Source: Psychrobacter urativorans | Lineage (GTDB): Bacteria > Pseudomonadota > Gammaproteobacteria > Pseudomonadales > Moraxellaceae | Reading direction: 5' to 3' | Length of the DNA stretch: 55,711 nt | NCBI RefSeq assembly: GCF_904846675.1 | Contig: NZ_CAJHBT010000018.1 | Location: 1 to 55,711 of the forward strand | Part shown: one piece after another, positions 27,021 to 36,812 of the stretch | Layout: each line of letters starts with the position of its first letter | Numbering within the stretch: the stretch's first letter is position 1 | Notes under the pieces: model-generated | What the model saw: only the letters and a program-made list of their open reading frames with translations | Told to the model about the DNA's origin: nothing | The model's database searches: none | Made by a program: the position numbers and the translations under genes

Positions 27021-28076
27021 TTATCTACAGCTAACATACGCTCCTTCTTTATCAATACACATTTTTGCGCCATTCTTAAGGCTACCCACCCAAGCTTTAC
27101 CGTTTTTAAATACAAACGATGGCGCATCTTTATCGCTATCACTGGCTATAATACCGTTATCATCAAAGCCAAAAGGTATGACCAGCTCGCCGCCTAAATT
27201 CAAAAAACCCCACTTATCATCAACACGCACACCAGCCAATCCTTCAGAAAATGGTCGAACCTCATCAAATGAATAGGTAATCATGATCACATTTTTCTCG
27301 TCCACAAATCCCCACTTACCATCTTGTTGATGGGGCTGCAATGTGTTAAAGCCAGCTGAAGGTTTTGGCGGCGCTAATGTGGATATCTTGTCTCTAGATG
27401 CAGGCTTATCAAGTTTTTTGTTAGTAGCAGACGCTTGAGCGCTGTCATTGTGATTAGTGCCTTTAGAGTTAGGATTGGTGATGAGATTGCCATTTTTGTC
27501 CAGCAAGCTGATCGCCTTATTTTTACGCACGCGCGCCACGCCCCCTCGATAATTATCGATATCACTAATCGCCGCTGAGAAAGGTACGATAGTTTGATTG
27601 CTAGTACTAATAACGCCATACTTACCTGCTTTTTTGACCACAATTCGCCCCTCAGATACCGGTCGCGCCCAGCCTTGTCCACCACTCAGCATATCATAGA
27701 CAGTGGGAATAACTTCACGACCTTGCATATTGACATAACCGACTCGGCTATTGCGTAGAACAGGGAATAGACCGCCAGCGATCTTATTGGCATCGACCTT
27801 TTGATAGCGTGATAAATCGACGACAGGTTTACCCCTGCTATCAATCAGCGCCACAGGTGCACCAAAATCTTTCGATGCTAAAAAATAACCGCTATTAGCA
27901 GTACAAGTGACATTTTTATAATAACTTTTGGGCAGCTGACAGCTAGCAGCTTGTGCAGTTGGCATGGTAAAAAGCATACTTAATACAACACTCGTACCAA
28001 TAATCAGACGTGATGGATTAACTGATAATAGTTTATTTGATGATTTTGACGCTGAGCCTATTGGGCTTTGAGACAT
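27021..28076 (-). CDS. Secreted WG-repeat protein
   Basis: Protein of 351 residues with an N-terminal signal segment (about 22-44, ending PTAQA). WG repeats follow: RVGYVNMQGREVIPTVYD, GKYGVISTSNQTIVPF, GKWGFVDEKNVIMITYSFD and DKWGFLNLGGELVIPFGFD. Four cysteines are paired by position: near the mature N-terminus (SCQL and TCTA) and at the very end (MCID and VSCR). WG repeats form beta-structures in many bacterial surface or periplasmic proteins; a specific role is not known. Confidence 0.82.
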   Translation of the reverse strand: MSQSPIGSASKSSNKLLSVNPSRLIIGTSVVLSMLFTMPTAQAASCQLPKSYYKNVTCTANSGYFLASKDFGAPVALIDSRGKPVVDLSRYQKVDANKIAGGLFPVLRNSRVGYVNMQGREVIPTVYDMLSGGQGWARPVSEGRIVVKKAGKYGVISTSNQTIVPFSAAISDIDNYRGGVARVRKNKAISLLDKNGNLITNPNSKGTNHNDSAQASATNKKLDKPASRDKISTLAPPKPSAGFNTLQPHQQDGKWGFVDEKNVIMITYSFDEVRPFSEGLAGVRVDDKWGFLNLGGELVIPFGFDDNGIIASDSDKDAPSFVFKNGKAWVGSLKNGAKMCIDKEGAYVSCR

Positions 28077-28336
28077 AATAAAACCTAAGTTAAGAATTTA
28101 TATCAGGCGTATAAGGTATGAAATAACGGTAATATTACTCGCTATTTTAAGTGGTTAGGCTAACAAATAGAGACATTAACGCCAATACTATTCCTGTAAG
28201 AGTGTGACGGTAATATATAAACCTTGTCAGCAATTTGTTCCATTAAACATTGGCTGATAGCATTTATGTTTGACTCTAAAACCTTTACAATTGAGGCTTT
28301 TTTAAATTGCTTGTTGGGCAATGACAAGGACAAATT

Positions 28337-29269
28337 ATGGCTGTCGCCTCTTCACGTTCTGCATCCATCGGCCTAATCATCGGTTGTATTATTTTTGGCT
28401 TAGGCAGCCTGATTGTTGCCCATGTCGATATTGGCGGCTGGGCGATGTCATTTTGGCGGCTTGCTATCTCGGGGGTGGTATTTACGCTACTGGCTAAATT
28501 CATGGGCCAACGCTTACCACGCTCAAGACGCGCCATCGTATTTGGTTTATTATCAGGGGTATTTTTAGGCTTGGACTTGGCGCTTTGGCACGAGAGTATT
28601 TATGCTGTCGGTCCTGGTATCTCCACCCTACTTAACAGCTTACAGATTTTCTTTTTGGCTGCGATTGGGTTTTTATACTTTAGTGAACGTCAGTCAATTT
28701 TGCAGCTGGGAAGTTTGTTTTTAGCAATGCTCGGGGTGGCGATGATTGGTAGCCCTGAGTTTGCGCAGAATACCAATGCGACATGGGGCTTTATAACGGG
28801 TATCGTATCAGGGGCAATGCTGGCGGCATCAATGACCTTTATCCGTAAGACTCACGATACCGAACCGACACCGATATTTGTGCTCATGCAGCTGATCAGT
28901 ATTGGCGGTGTCTTAGCGATGATTGTACCAATGTTGGTCTTTGACATGGGTCATATATTGCCCAACACTTGGTCTGAGGTTGGTTGGATATTGGTTTATG
29001 GTGCAGTGATGCAGTGTATAGCTTGGGGGCTAATTGCTTACTCTATTCCCAAGCTGTCCTTAGCGTTGACCGGTCTGTTGCTATTGACCGAGCCGATTGC
29101 TGCATTAGTGATTGATTATAGCTGGCTAGATAAACCTATCAACACCTTACAATGGAGCGGCGCCCTGCTGACTTTATTCGCTATTTATTTGGGGTCACTA
29201 AAGCCCAAACCGCGCGACCTGCGACGCTATCGGTTTTTTGCACGGTTTTATAAGCGTAGGTATAAGTAA
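28337..29269 (+). CDS. EamA-family transporter
   Basis: Drug/metabolite transporter superfamily member of 310 residues with about ten hydrophobic segments in two EamA halves. The first has GGWAMSFWRLAISGVVFTLL and LALWHESIYAVGPGISTLL; the second has GFITGIVSGAMLAASMTFIRK and LTGLLLLTEPIAALVIDY. The C-terminus is strongly basic (RDLRRYRFFARFYKRRYK). The substrate cannot be told. Confidence 0.88.
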   Translation: MAVASSRSASIGLIIGCIIFGLGSLIVAHVDIGGWAMSFWRLAISGVVFTLLAKFMGQRLPRSRRAIVFGLLSGVFLGLDLALWHESIYAVGPGISTLLNSLQIFFLAAIGFLYFSERQSILQLGSLFLAMLGVAMIGSPEFAQNTNATWGFITGIVSGAMLAASMTFIRKTHDTEPTPIFVLMQLISIGGVLAMIVPMLVFDMGHILPNTWSEVGWILVYGAVMQCIAWGLIAYSIPKLSLALTGLLLLTEPIAALVIDYSWLDKPINTLQWSGALLTLFAIYLGSLKPKPRDLRRYRFFARFYKRRYK

Positions 29270-29300
29270 AGTTAATAATGAGACTATAGTAAATTCACGT

Positions 29301-29474
29301 TTATGATTTATTTGGAAATAGCTTCTTTGCTAAAGGCCAAACAATTAAGACTGATAGAGCAGCTATAATAGGTGTTGTGAGTGAGCTTGATTTAGGTATT
29401 AAAAACTCAGATAATAAAGTTGCTATTACTACAAATAAACCTGAAAATAAAACCATCTTTATATTTCGTTTCAT
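29301..29474 (-). CDS. Small two-helix membrane protein
   Basis: Short open frame of 57 residues. AGGGTGA lies seven bases before the ATG. It encodes a basic start (MKRNIK), a hydrophobic segment at about 7-26 (MVLFSGLFVVVIATLLSEFL), a short polar loop, and a second segment at about 33-48 (LTTPIIAALSVLIVWPLA) with a KKLFPNKS tail. The codon pattern and ribosome site look real. No family recognised. It lies between the EamA gene and the permease gene. Confidence 0.6.
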   Translation of the reverse strand: MKRNIKMVLFSGLFVVIATLLSEFLIPKSSSLTTPIIAALSVLIVWPLAKKLFPNKS

Positions 29475-29559
29475 ATAACATTCACCCTAATATATTTAAT
29501 CTATTTATAATATGAACTTAATTAACGATATCATATTTTTATAATAGGTAAGCTACTGC

Positions 29560-30990
29560 TTATTTTTGATAATTATTTTTTTGCCAGTTAAATAGCGTAT
29601 TAAGCACGATAGCCGTTAAGGTCGCCGTACCAATACCGCCCAAATCAAAGCCTCCTAAATGCAAGCTAAAATTACCCGTGCCCATAATCACGGTAACCGC
29701 TGCAATAATCAAATTGCTATTTTTGCTAAAGTCGATATGACTATCAATCCAGATTTTCGCGCCAGCAATTGCAATCAAGCCTAACACCACGATGGACGCA
29801 CCACCCAATAACGCCGGTGGGATGGTTTGAATAATCGCCCCAAACTTTGGTGATAAGCCGAGCAAGACCGCCACAATACCCGCCATCACAAAAATAGTCG
29901 TACTATAGACCTTTGTTACCGCCATGACACCGATATTCTCAGCATACGTGGTCACCCCTGTACCGCCAAAACCGGCTGAAAAAGTGGTCGCCAAACCATC
30001 AGCAAAGAAGGCTCGACCCATATAAGGCGTCACACGCAATTTGGTCATGCCTTCTACCGCTTTAAAATGCCCTAAGTTTTCGGCAATCAAAATAAAAGCA
30101 ACAGGCGCAATTAAAATAATGGCGCTCATCTCAAAACGCGGCGCATGGATACCGGGCAGCCCAAACCAAGAGGCTGTTTGAATTCCACTAAAGTCGATAG
30201 GCATGCCAAAACCTAGCACATTAGTCATAACAAAGTAGGCGACATAGGATAATATCAAGCCGACCAGTAACAGCAAGCGCCTAAGCATACCGCGAGTGAA
30301 TACCGCCACCCCACTGATAAGTAATACTGTCAGCGCCGCCATCCAAGCATCGAACTGATTGGCGGATACCCCTTGAATGGTCACCGGTGCCAAATTAAGA
30401 CCGATAATCATCACAATCGCACCCGTAACGATAGGCGGCATCAAACGCTCAATCCAGCCCGTGCCAGTCTTGATAACCAATAAACCGACCAAGGCATAAA
30501 TGATGCCGCACACCATAATGCCACCTAAAGCGACATTGAGATTACTATTAAAGCCTACGCCAGCATAAGCAGTAACGGCAATAACAGGACCAATAAACGC
30601 AAAACTTGAGCCCAAATAGCTGGGCATACGCCCACCGGTAATCATGAAGAACATGATGGTACAAATACCGGACATCAAAATCGCTAAATTAGGGTCAAAC
30701 CCCATTAATAACGGAGCCAGTACCGTCGAACCAAACATCGCAAAAGTATGCTGGACGCCAAGCAGAACGCTTTTTGTAGGCGGCAGATATTCATTGATCC
30801 CGACAGGATTGCGATCCAAGTCCCCTTGGAAGGGTCGCCATGTTGGGAACCAACGACCATTTTCGAAGTCGGGATTGTGCGGTAAGCTCATCACTGCTGC
30901 ATTGCTGCCAGTAGCGTCTGGCACTGAAGAGTCTTCGGTTGACTTAGAAGATTGCTTTGATTGAGAGGAGTGCTCTGAGGCAGATGTCAT
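29560..30990 (-). CDS. uraA: Uracil/xanthine-type NCS2 permease
   Basis: Nucleobase:cation symporter-2 of 476 residues with about 12-14 membrane segments. Signature segments are FGSTVLAPLLMGFDP, SYLGSSFAFIGPVIAVTAY, the substrate-binding Glu region LIAENLGHFKAVEGMT and GGTGVTTYAENIGVMAVTKV. The sequence is closest to UraA/RutG uracil permeases rather than xanthine carriers, judged by eye. A Ser-rich hydrophilic N-terminus of about 60 residues is longer than in E. coli UraA. The specificity is inferred. Confidence 0.85.
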   Translation of the reverse strand: MTSASEHSSQSKQSSKSTEDSSVPDATGSNAAVMSLPHNPDFENGRWFPTWRPFQGDLDRNPVGINEYLPPTKSVLLGVQHTFAMFGSTVLAPLLMGFDPNLAILMSGICTIMFFMITGGRMPSYLGSSFAFIGPVIAVTAYAGVGFNSNLNVALGGIMVCGIIYALVGLLVIKTGTGWIERLMPPIVTGAIVMIIGLNLAPVTIQGVSANQFDAWMAALTVLLISGVAVFTRGMLRRLLLLVGLILSYVAYFVMTNVLGFGMPIDFSGIQTASWFGLPGIHAPRFEMSAIILIAPVAFILIAENLGHFKAVEGMTKLRVTPYMGRAFFADGLATTFSAGFGGTGVTTYAENIGVMAVTKVYSTTIFVMAGIVAVLLGLSPKFGAIIQTIPPALLGGASIVVLGLIAIAGAKIWIDSHIDFSKNSNLIIAAVTVIMGTGNFSLHLGGFDLGGIGTATLTAIVLNTLFNWQKNNYQK

Positions 30991-31611
30991 GCGCGCTGTT
31001 CCTGATTAATCTAAACTAATGAAGTCTTAAAAAATAAGATCACAATAGCTAGAAAATGATAACTAGAAATGGATATAGGGTAAATAGAAGCATTATAACG
31101 TTCGTATCATCCTATTTAGCGTATCGCATCATGACCGGCCGCTACTCTAAACTTACACTTGCAACCTTTGTTATGCTAACAGCTTGCCATCGTGGAGGCT
31201 TATTGTTAAAAGAGCGGTTATTTTTATAAAATTGTTATATTCTGCTAGATGTATGAGGCCGGATATGTTCTACTAAATGCACCGCTTCGGTTGCTCGCAC
31301 CTTAATGTATTCTACAGCGACAACCAACTTACAGGATGTTACACGAGCGTTGATGCCAAGCATCATAACGGAAATTAATAATAAACAACAGCTATTATTC
31401 ACCCGTCATCCGTACCACCACGTTTAAAATTTTTCATAGCTGATGCTCTAGGCTTACTGTCTAACGTTACTTATTCCCTATTGTTGTCTACCATATTCCC
31501 TCTGCGGATTCTGGTCTTTTTCCTATGCAGGCACTATAGGATATGCTATCAGCTATGCATATAAGCTAAAAGTCGCATTCACTCTATTTTACTTTTTTTC
31601 GGTGTATTATT
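30991..31611. other. Long divergent intergenic region before sdaA
   Basis: About 620 bp between the permease and serine dehydratase genes. It contains promoter-like AT stretches but no convincing hairpin or RNA. A 32-codon frame at 31131-31229 has a lipoprotein-like signal but no ribosome site and is not called. The size suggests a complex regulatory region or a lost gene. Confidence 0.45.
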
Positions 31612-33045
31612 ATGATTAGTGTATTTGATTTATTTAAAATCGGGATTGGTCCATCAAGCTCTCATACCGTAGGCCCGATGGTGGCAGCTAATTTATTCTT
31701 AGCCTCACTACTCCAGCAAACGGAATTGACTGAGGTCACTGGTCTAGAGATTGAGCTATATGGCTCGCTAGCAGCGACTGGTAAAGGACACGCTACTGAT
31801 ACTGCCATCTTGTTAGGATTACTTGGCCACCAGCCAAGCACGATTGATACTAGGCTTACCAGTCAATACCTCTCACCCATTTTTGCTGATAAGCAACTGA
31901 ATATATCAGGCAAACATAGTGTTGCCTTCGATGCAGAACGCAATATTCACTGGTATGGGGATACCGTTCTGCCCTACCATCCCAATGCGATGACTATTAG
32001 TGCACTATTAGGAGACGGTAGCCGCTATCAGCAAACATATTACTCAGTAGGCGGCGGTTTTGTCATCAATGATGAAGATGCCAACAATCCAGATGAGGAT
32101 CATGCTACCCCGACTATTGATGTCATTCCCTACCCTTTCAATAGTGCTTCAGAGCTGCTTGAACAGTGCCGTGAGTATGGTCTGAGTATCAGCGACTTGG
32201 TATTGGCGAACGAACTGCATTACCGTAATAAAGAAGAAGTCTTTGCCTACTTGGATGCTATTTGGGAGTCAATGCAAGATTGCGTGACACGCGGCTGTCA
32301 AAACAGTGGCATATTGCCAGGCGGTTTGGATGTCAAGCGTCGTGCGCAAGCCTTACATTTACAGCTGTGCGCTGAAAAAGATCAGCCTAGTAGCAAAGAA
32401 GATAAGCTCGTGGCAATGGATTGGATTAACTTATATGCGCTAGCCGTCAATGAGGAAAATGCCAATGGCGGTAACGTGGTGACAGCCCCAACCAACGGCG
32501 CAGCTGGCATTATTCCTGCAGTCATGCATTATTATCGCGACTTTTTATCAGGTTATAGCATTGAGGGGGCGCGTAAGTTTTTGTTGAATGCCACCGCTAT
32601 CGGTAGCTTAATCAAACAAAACGCTTCAATTTCTGGTGCGGAAGTCGGTTGCCAAGGAGAAGTTGGCTCTGCCTGCGCGATGGCAGCCTCTGCACTAGCC
32701 GAAATCTTAGGCGGCGATCCTGCCAAATGTCTCAATGCTGCTGAGATAGGTATTGAGCACAACTTAGGTCTTACGTGCGATCCTGTTGGCGGCTTGGTAC
32801 AAGTGCCTTGTATTGAGCGCAATGCCATGGGCGCGGTAAAAGCTGTTAATGCGGCGCGTCTCGCCTGCCGTGGTGATGGGCAGCACTTTGTGCCTTTTGA
32901 TAAAGTTGTTGAAACCATGAAACAAACGGGCGCTGATATGTTAGACAGTTATAAAGAAACGTCGCGTGGCGGACTTGCTATTTATGCTGATAACCGCATA
33001 CCTACTGCCAGCCAAGGCGTTAGCGTTAAATATAGTCAGTGCTAA
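31612..33045 (+). CDS. sdaA: L-serine ammonia-lyase (iron-sulfur, single chain)
   Basis: Deaminates L-serine to pyruvate with a [4Fe-4S] cluster; 477 residues. The beta domain begins [25 protein letters not shown]. The alpha domain carries [19 protein letters not shown] and the cluster-ligand region with cysteines in [36 protein letters not shown]. The length and fused order match E. coli SdaA/SdaB. It has its own terminator and appears monocistronic. Confidence 0.95.
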   Translation: MISVFDLFKIGIGPSSSHTVGPMVAANLFLASLLQQTELTEVTGLEIELYGSLAATGKGHATDTAILLGLLGHQPSTIDTRLTSQYLSPIFADKQLNISGKHSVAFDAERNIHWYGDTVLPYHPNAMTISALLGDGSRYQQTYYSVGGGFVINDEDANNPDEDHATPTIDVIPYPFNSASELLEQCREYGLSISDLVLANELHYRNKEEVFAYLDAIWESMQDCVTRGCQNSGILPGGLDVKRRAQALHLQLCAEKDQPSSKEDKLVAMDWINLYALAVNEENANGGNVVTAPTNGAAGIIPAVMHYYRDFLSGYSIEGARKFLLNATAIGSLIKQNASISGAEVGCQGEVGSACAMAASALAEILGGDPAKCLNAAEIGIEHNLGLTCDPVGGLVQVPCIERNAMGAVKAVNAARLACRGDGQHFVPFDKVVETMKQTGADMLDSYKETSRGGLAIYADNRIPTASQGVSVKYSQC

Positions 33046-33080
33046 TATAGCCTATTTAGTAATCGGTTCACACAAATCAG

Positions 33081-33126
33081 TTCACACAAAAAAGCCTCTA
33101 ACGAATTAGAGGCTTTTTTGTGTGAA
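33081..33126. terminator. Strong bidirectional terminator with a 21-bp perfect stem
   Basis: Bases 33081-33101 pair without mismatch with 33106-33126 around a CGAA tetraloop. The core is AAGCCTCTAA/TTAGAGGCTT with A and T runs outside. It sits between convergent sdaA and the DUF4377 lipoprotein gene. Confidence 0.93.
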
Positions 33127-33171
33127 TATTTACTACTTATTCATCAATATTTGATAAACAGACTTTAGACC

Positions 33172-33570
33172 TTATTCAGCAGTCTTTGAGATGATTTCGT
33201 TTAGAGACCAAGCTGGCTTCACCACACCTGATGCAGTATCAGCAATGGCTTCTTGGCGCACATCTAATATATAACGATAGTTTGGCTCGTAAGTAAAGCC
33301 TTGAATATTACCGTTTAATGTATTGAAGTTCTTCTGATAGGTTTGACGATACTGTAAGCATTCAGATTCAACTCTAGCACCTGCGGTGTTCATAACGGTA
33401 CAGACAGCTTTACGCGGTGCAATCTCTACTTTAAAGCTTGGAATGTTTACAACTTTAACGTTGACCGTCTGACCTTCAACAACCATAGCGCGTTCGTCGG
33501 CTAAATTCATTGTAGAACAACCTGCTAATGCAAAAGTTGTCGCTAATGCTGCCATTGCTAATTTTTTCAT
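33172..33570 (-). CDS. DUF4377-like lipoprotein
   Basis: Protein of 132 residues. The signal peptide ends in the lipobox LAGC (Cys18), so it is probably lipid-anchored. The mature part has two cysteines (KAVCTVM and ECLQYRQ) and the pattern IQGFTYEPNYRYILDV near the end, which matches DUF4377, a domain known as a short partner of META/HslJ-type lipoproteins. Role unknown. Its upstream region contains small tandem duplications. Confidence 0.7.
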   Translation of the reverse strand: MKKLAMAALATTFALAGCSTMNLADERAMVVEGQTVNVKVVNIPSFKVEIAPRKAVCTVMNTAGARVESECLQYRQTYQKNFNTLNGNIQGFTYEPNYRYILDVRQEAIADTASGVVKPAWSLNEIISKTAE

Positions 33571-33907
33571 TGGTTTTTCCTCAGTTAATTACTATTAAAT
33601 CGTTAATGCCTTATCCAATAAATCATTAATGCCTTGTCGCAACTGTCTTGTTTAAACCGTCTAGGTTAATGACGTTAACGTTATAGATGTATGTTCAGAA
33701 GTACATAATCAGAAGTACATGAGCACTGACATTTGGGCATTAACAATGACGCTGTATCCACACAGCGCCACTTATTGTTGTACTGCACTCAGTATAAGCC
33801 GCATAAAACCTTATGCTCTATGACTGCTTTGTAAGTTAACGTCAGTATTTGCAACTGATCTTATGCAACGGCAGTCATCAATAATGATAACTTTTCAAAT
33901 AAAGGCA
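33571..33907. other. Promoter region with short tandem duplications
   Basis: About 340 bp upstream of the DUF4377 gene. TAAATC(G/A)TTAATGCCTT occurs twice with a 23-bp period (33596 and 33619). CAGAAGTACAT occurs twice with a 14-bp period (33696 and 33710). No gene is seen. Confidence 0.55.
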
Positions 33908-35149
33908 TTAGCTACGATAATCAGCATTAATTTTGATATAGTCATAAGACAAGTCACAGGTATAAACGGTATCACTTGCCGTACCACGGGCTAAATCTAT
34001 ATGAATGGTAATCTCCGGACGGCTCATGACTTCATTACCGGCCGCTTCAGTGTAGTCGCTAGCGACAGTACCGTTTTGGCAAATCATGACTTCATTTAGC
34101 GACACATCCACTTGCTCAGTATCTAAATCTTCGATACCAGCATAACCAACCGCCGCTAAAATCCGACCCCAATTGGCATCACTGGCAAAAAACGCAGTTT
34201 TAACCAAAGGTGAATGCGCAACCGCATAAGCCACATCGCAGCACTCGCTACTGGTTTTTCCGCCGGTTACTTTTATTATCATAAATTTCGTCGCGCCCTC
34301 TCCATCACGCACGATTAACTGTGCCAAGCGCACAAACACTTCTGTCAAAGCTTCAAATAATGGCTGATAATGGGGATGCTCAGGGCTATCAATAATTTGC
34401 GTGCTGGCTTTACCGGTGGCTATCAATACGCAGCAATCATTGGTTGAGGTATCACCATCGACAGTAATACGATTAAAGGACAGCTCATTAATAGCACTCA
34501 GCATCTTTTGTAATAAGTCAGCAGCAATATTGGCGTCAGTTGCGACATAGCCCAACATAGTCGCCATATTGGGACGAATCATCCCTGAACCTTTTGAGAT
34601 ACCGGTAATATGGTAACTGGTACTATTATTAGAAACAGCTTCAGCAATATCAACTTTTTGGCTAGCAAGCTTAGGAATAGTATCCGTGGTACGAATACCA
34701 TTAGCCGCTGCTAACCAATTATCAGCGGCTAGATTGGCCAACGCTGCGTCCAATCCTGCTATTATTGCCTCACTATTGAGTGGCTCGCCGATAACACCGG
34801 TGGAGAACGGTAATACCGCGTTAGTATCTACGCCAGCTTTAATCGCTAATGCCGCACAAATATCTTCAGCACGGCGTTTGCCATCAGCACCGGTACCTGC
34901 ATTAGCATTGCCAGTATTGGTAATTAAATAGCGCGGGCTGGTTTTTGCAAAATGCTCACGCAAGACACGTACGGGCGCGGCACAAAATGTATTTTTGGTA
35001 GTGACAACCGCTGTAGCAGCGCTATCAGGAATTTCCATAATGACTAAATCGTCACGGTCTTTATAGCGCACGCCTGCAGCGGTGGCGCTAAGTGTGATGC
35101 CATCAATAGCATAAATAGTTTCAGGTATTGCAATATTTCCGACAGCCAT
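33908..35149 (-). CDS. argJ: Bifunctional ornithine acetyltransferase / N-acetylglutamate synthase
   Basis: Arginine biosynthesis enzyme of 413 residues that recycles the acetyl group from acetylornithine to glutamate. It is a self-cleaving protein; the nucleophile Thr lies in MATML within GMIRPNMATMLGYVATDA. Other blocks are NTGNANAGTG, FSTGVIGEPL, TVDGDTSTNDC and SDANWGRILAAVGYAG. It has no arg neighbours here, which is usual for this group. Whether it is mono- or bifunctional cannot be read from sequence alone. Confidence 0.94.
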   Translation of the reverse strand: MAVGNIAIPETIYAIDGITLSATAAGVRYKDRDDLVIMEIPDSAATAVVTTKNTFCAAPVRVLREHFAKTSPRYLITNTGNANAGTGADGKRRAEDICAALAIKAGVDTNAVLPFSTGVIGEPLNSEAIIAGLDAALANLAADNWLAAANGIRTTDTIPKLASQKVDIAEAVSNNSTSYHITGISKGSGMIRPNMATMLGYVATDANIAADLLQKMLSAINELSFNRITVDGDTSTNDCCVLIATGKASTQIIDSPEHPHYQPLFEALTEVFVRLAQLIVRDGEGATKFMIIKVTGGKTSSECCDVAYAVAHSPLVKTAFFASDANWGRILAAVGYAGIEDLDTEQVDVSLNEVMICQNGTVASDYTEAAGNEVMSRPEITIHIDLARGTASDTVYTCDLSYDYIKINADYRS

Positions 35150-35221
35150 ATAAAAATCCTTATTGTTTGGTTTTTATTAAAATCATCAATAACTATTAAC
35201 ATTACGTTTGTCCAATGACCG

Positions 35222-36040
35222 TTATTTTAAGTCAAATGTAGACCAAATCGGCGCATGATCTGATGGTTTTTCCATCGCTCGTAGCTCATAACTAATGCCA
35301 GCGTCCGTACATTTATCTTTTAAGTCTGGAGTGCATAAGATGTGGTCAATACGCATACCGCGCTTGGGCTCATCATTAAAGCCACGACTGCGGTAATCAA
35401 ACCAGCTATATAGCTCAGTGCTCGTAGGATAATGCAAGCGATAAGTATCGGTAAGCTCGCGTGACATCAACGCCTCATACCATTCGCGCTCCTCAGGCAA
35501 GAACGAAGTCTTTCTATTTTTAAGCCAGCGCTTAGCATTGGCCTCACCGATACCGATATCGATATCTTCTGGCGCAACGTTCATATCACCCATTATAATC
35601 AGTGAGCGGCCTTCAGCTTTTAGTGTGTCAATATAGAGCATCAAATCAGCATAATAAGCACGCTTCATCGGAAATTTAGTCGGATGGTCTTGGCTTTCAC
35701 CTTGCGGAAAGTAGCCATTGAGCACATCAATCTCACGACCTTGCAACTCATAACGCGCATGAATAAAGCGCTTTTGTGCCTCATCGTCTTCATCAGGGAA
35801 GCCTTTTTGCACAAAGATAGGCGCAACTTTCGATAATAGCGCTACGCCATAATGCGCCTTTTGGCCAAAATATTCGACGTGATAGCCCAGGCTTTCAACA
35901 TTTTCGAGCGGAAACTGCTCGTCATGCACCTTAGTTTCTTGCAGACCCATCACATCGGGATCGATTATGTCACGTACTGCCTCTAACTGATGTTGACGGG
36001 CGCGGATACCATTGATATTAAAACAAACAAAGCGGGTCAT
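35222..36040 (-). CDS. xthA: Exodeoxyribonuclease III
   Basis: AP endonuclease/3'-5' exonuclease of 272 residues. Motifs: FNINGIRARQHQLE, the metal Glu in GLQETKVHDEQFP, LIIMGDMNVAPEDIDIG and the terminal catalytic block EKPSDHAPIW. It acts in base-excision repair. It lies 72 bp upstream of argJ on the same strand, so cotranscription is possible. Confidence 0.95.
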   Translation of the reverse strand: MTRFVCFNINGIRARQHQLEAVRDIIDPDVMGLQETKVHDEQFPLENVESLGYHVEYFGQKAHYGVALLSKVAPIFVQKGFPDEDDEAQKRFIHARYELQGREIDVLNGYFPQGESQDHPTKFPMKRAYYADLMLYIDTLKAEGRSLIIMGDMNVAPEDIDIGIGEANAKRWLKNRKTSFLPEEREWYEALMSRELTDTYRLHYPTSTELYSWFDYRSRGFNDEPKRGMRIDHILCTPDLKDKCTDAGISYELRAMEKPSDHAPIWSTFDLK

Positions 36041-36206
36041 GCGTTATCCTATTTTCATGAATTTATAATTGGTTTTCTAATAAACTGGTTCGTTTATTTT
36101 GCTATAGTTTATCGGCAAGCTATACTACTAATGTAATCATTATTTTATAGTCGAAACTATATAACCCTTATTATTATAATGCTTAAGCATTTTATCGAGT
36201 TATCTT

Positions 36207-36809
36207 ATGTCTACAATCATCACTACTACAACCAGCACAAAAAATACTGCCCCTGCAAATACAGCTATGAAGCCCTTATTTGCAGTCGATTATCACGTCT
36301 ATATTAATCATACAGACGCCGGCGGTATAGTCTATCACGCCAATCATTTGATATTTTTTGAAAACTGCCGCCGTGATTGGTTTACAACGCTAGGTCTGAA
36401 CACTTATTTCTTACAAACAGATGAGGGTCAAATTCAGCATTTTGTGGTCAGTCAAGCAGAGTTAAAATATCAAAAAGCGATTTTCTTAGATGAAGAGATA
36501 AGTGTACGTATTGATAAAGTGGAATTGAAACCTGCCAGTATTATATTTTATCAAAGTATTCATCGCCATTTTCCTGAAAACGTCAATGTAAATGACAAGC
36601 CAGCTGACACCTTGTTAAGTAGTAGCAAAATTGTCATTGCCTGTGTACAAAATCAAACCAAACCTAGCTCAGTACCAGAGCACGCAGATAATAAATCAAA
36701 TAAACCTATTACCGTGCCAAGTGCCATCCCTATTCGCCCGATTCGGGTACCGAAGCAGCTCCATGATAGCATTCAACAGGCTATCTCACAGCAGACAACT
36801 GAGCAATAA
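36207..36809 (+). CDS. Hotdog-fold acyl-CoA thioesterase (YbgC-like)
   Basis: Thioesterase of 200 residues. The 4-hydroxybenzoyl-CoA thioesterase/YbgC signature reads HTDAGGIVYHANHLIFFENC, with the active-site Asp in the usual place. The hotdog fold covers about residues 25-140. A polar tail of about 50 residues follows. It is three bases ahead of the FetA-like ATPase gene and so is likely in the same transcript. A 12-bp palindrome ATGCTTAAGCAT lies just before its ATG. Confidence 0.83.
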   Translation: MSTIITTTTSTKNTAPANTAMKPLFAVDYHVYINHTDAGGIVYHANHLIFFENCRRDWFTTLGLNTYFLQTDEGQIQHFVVSQAELKYQKAIFLDEEISVRIDKVELKPASIIFYQSIHRHFPENVNVNDKPADTLLSSSKIVIACVQNQTKPSSVPEHADNKSNKPITVPSAIPIRPIRVPKQLHDSIQQAISQQTTEQ

Positions 36810-36812
36810 GCC

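Noticed and set aside
31131..31229. A 32-codon frame with a lipoprotein-like signal (LATFVMLTAC) upstream of sdaA
   Set aside because: There is no ribosome site, the frame is very short and nothing else supports it.
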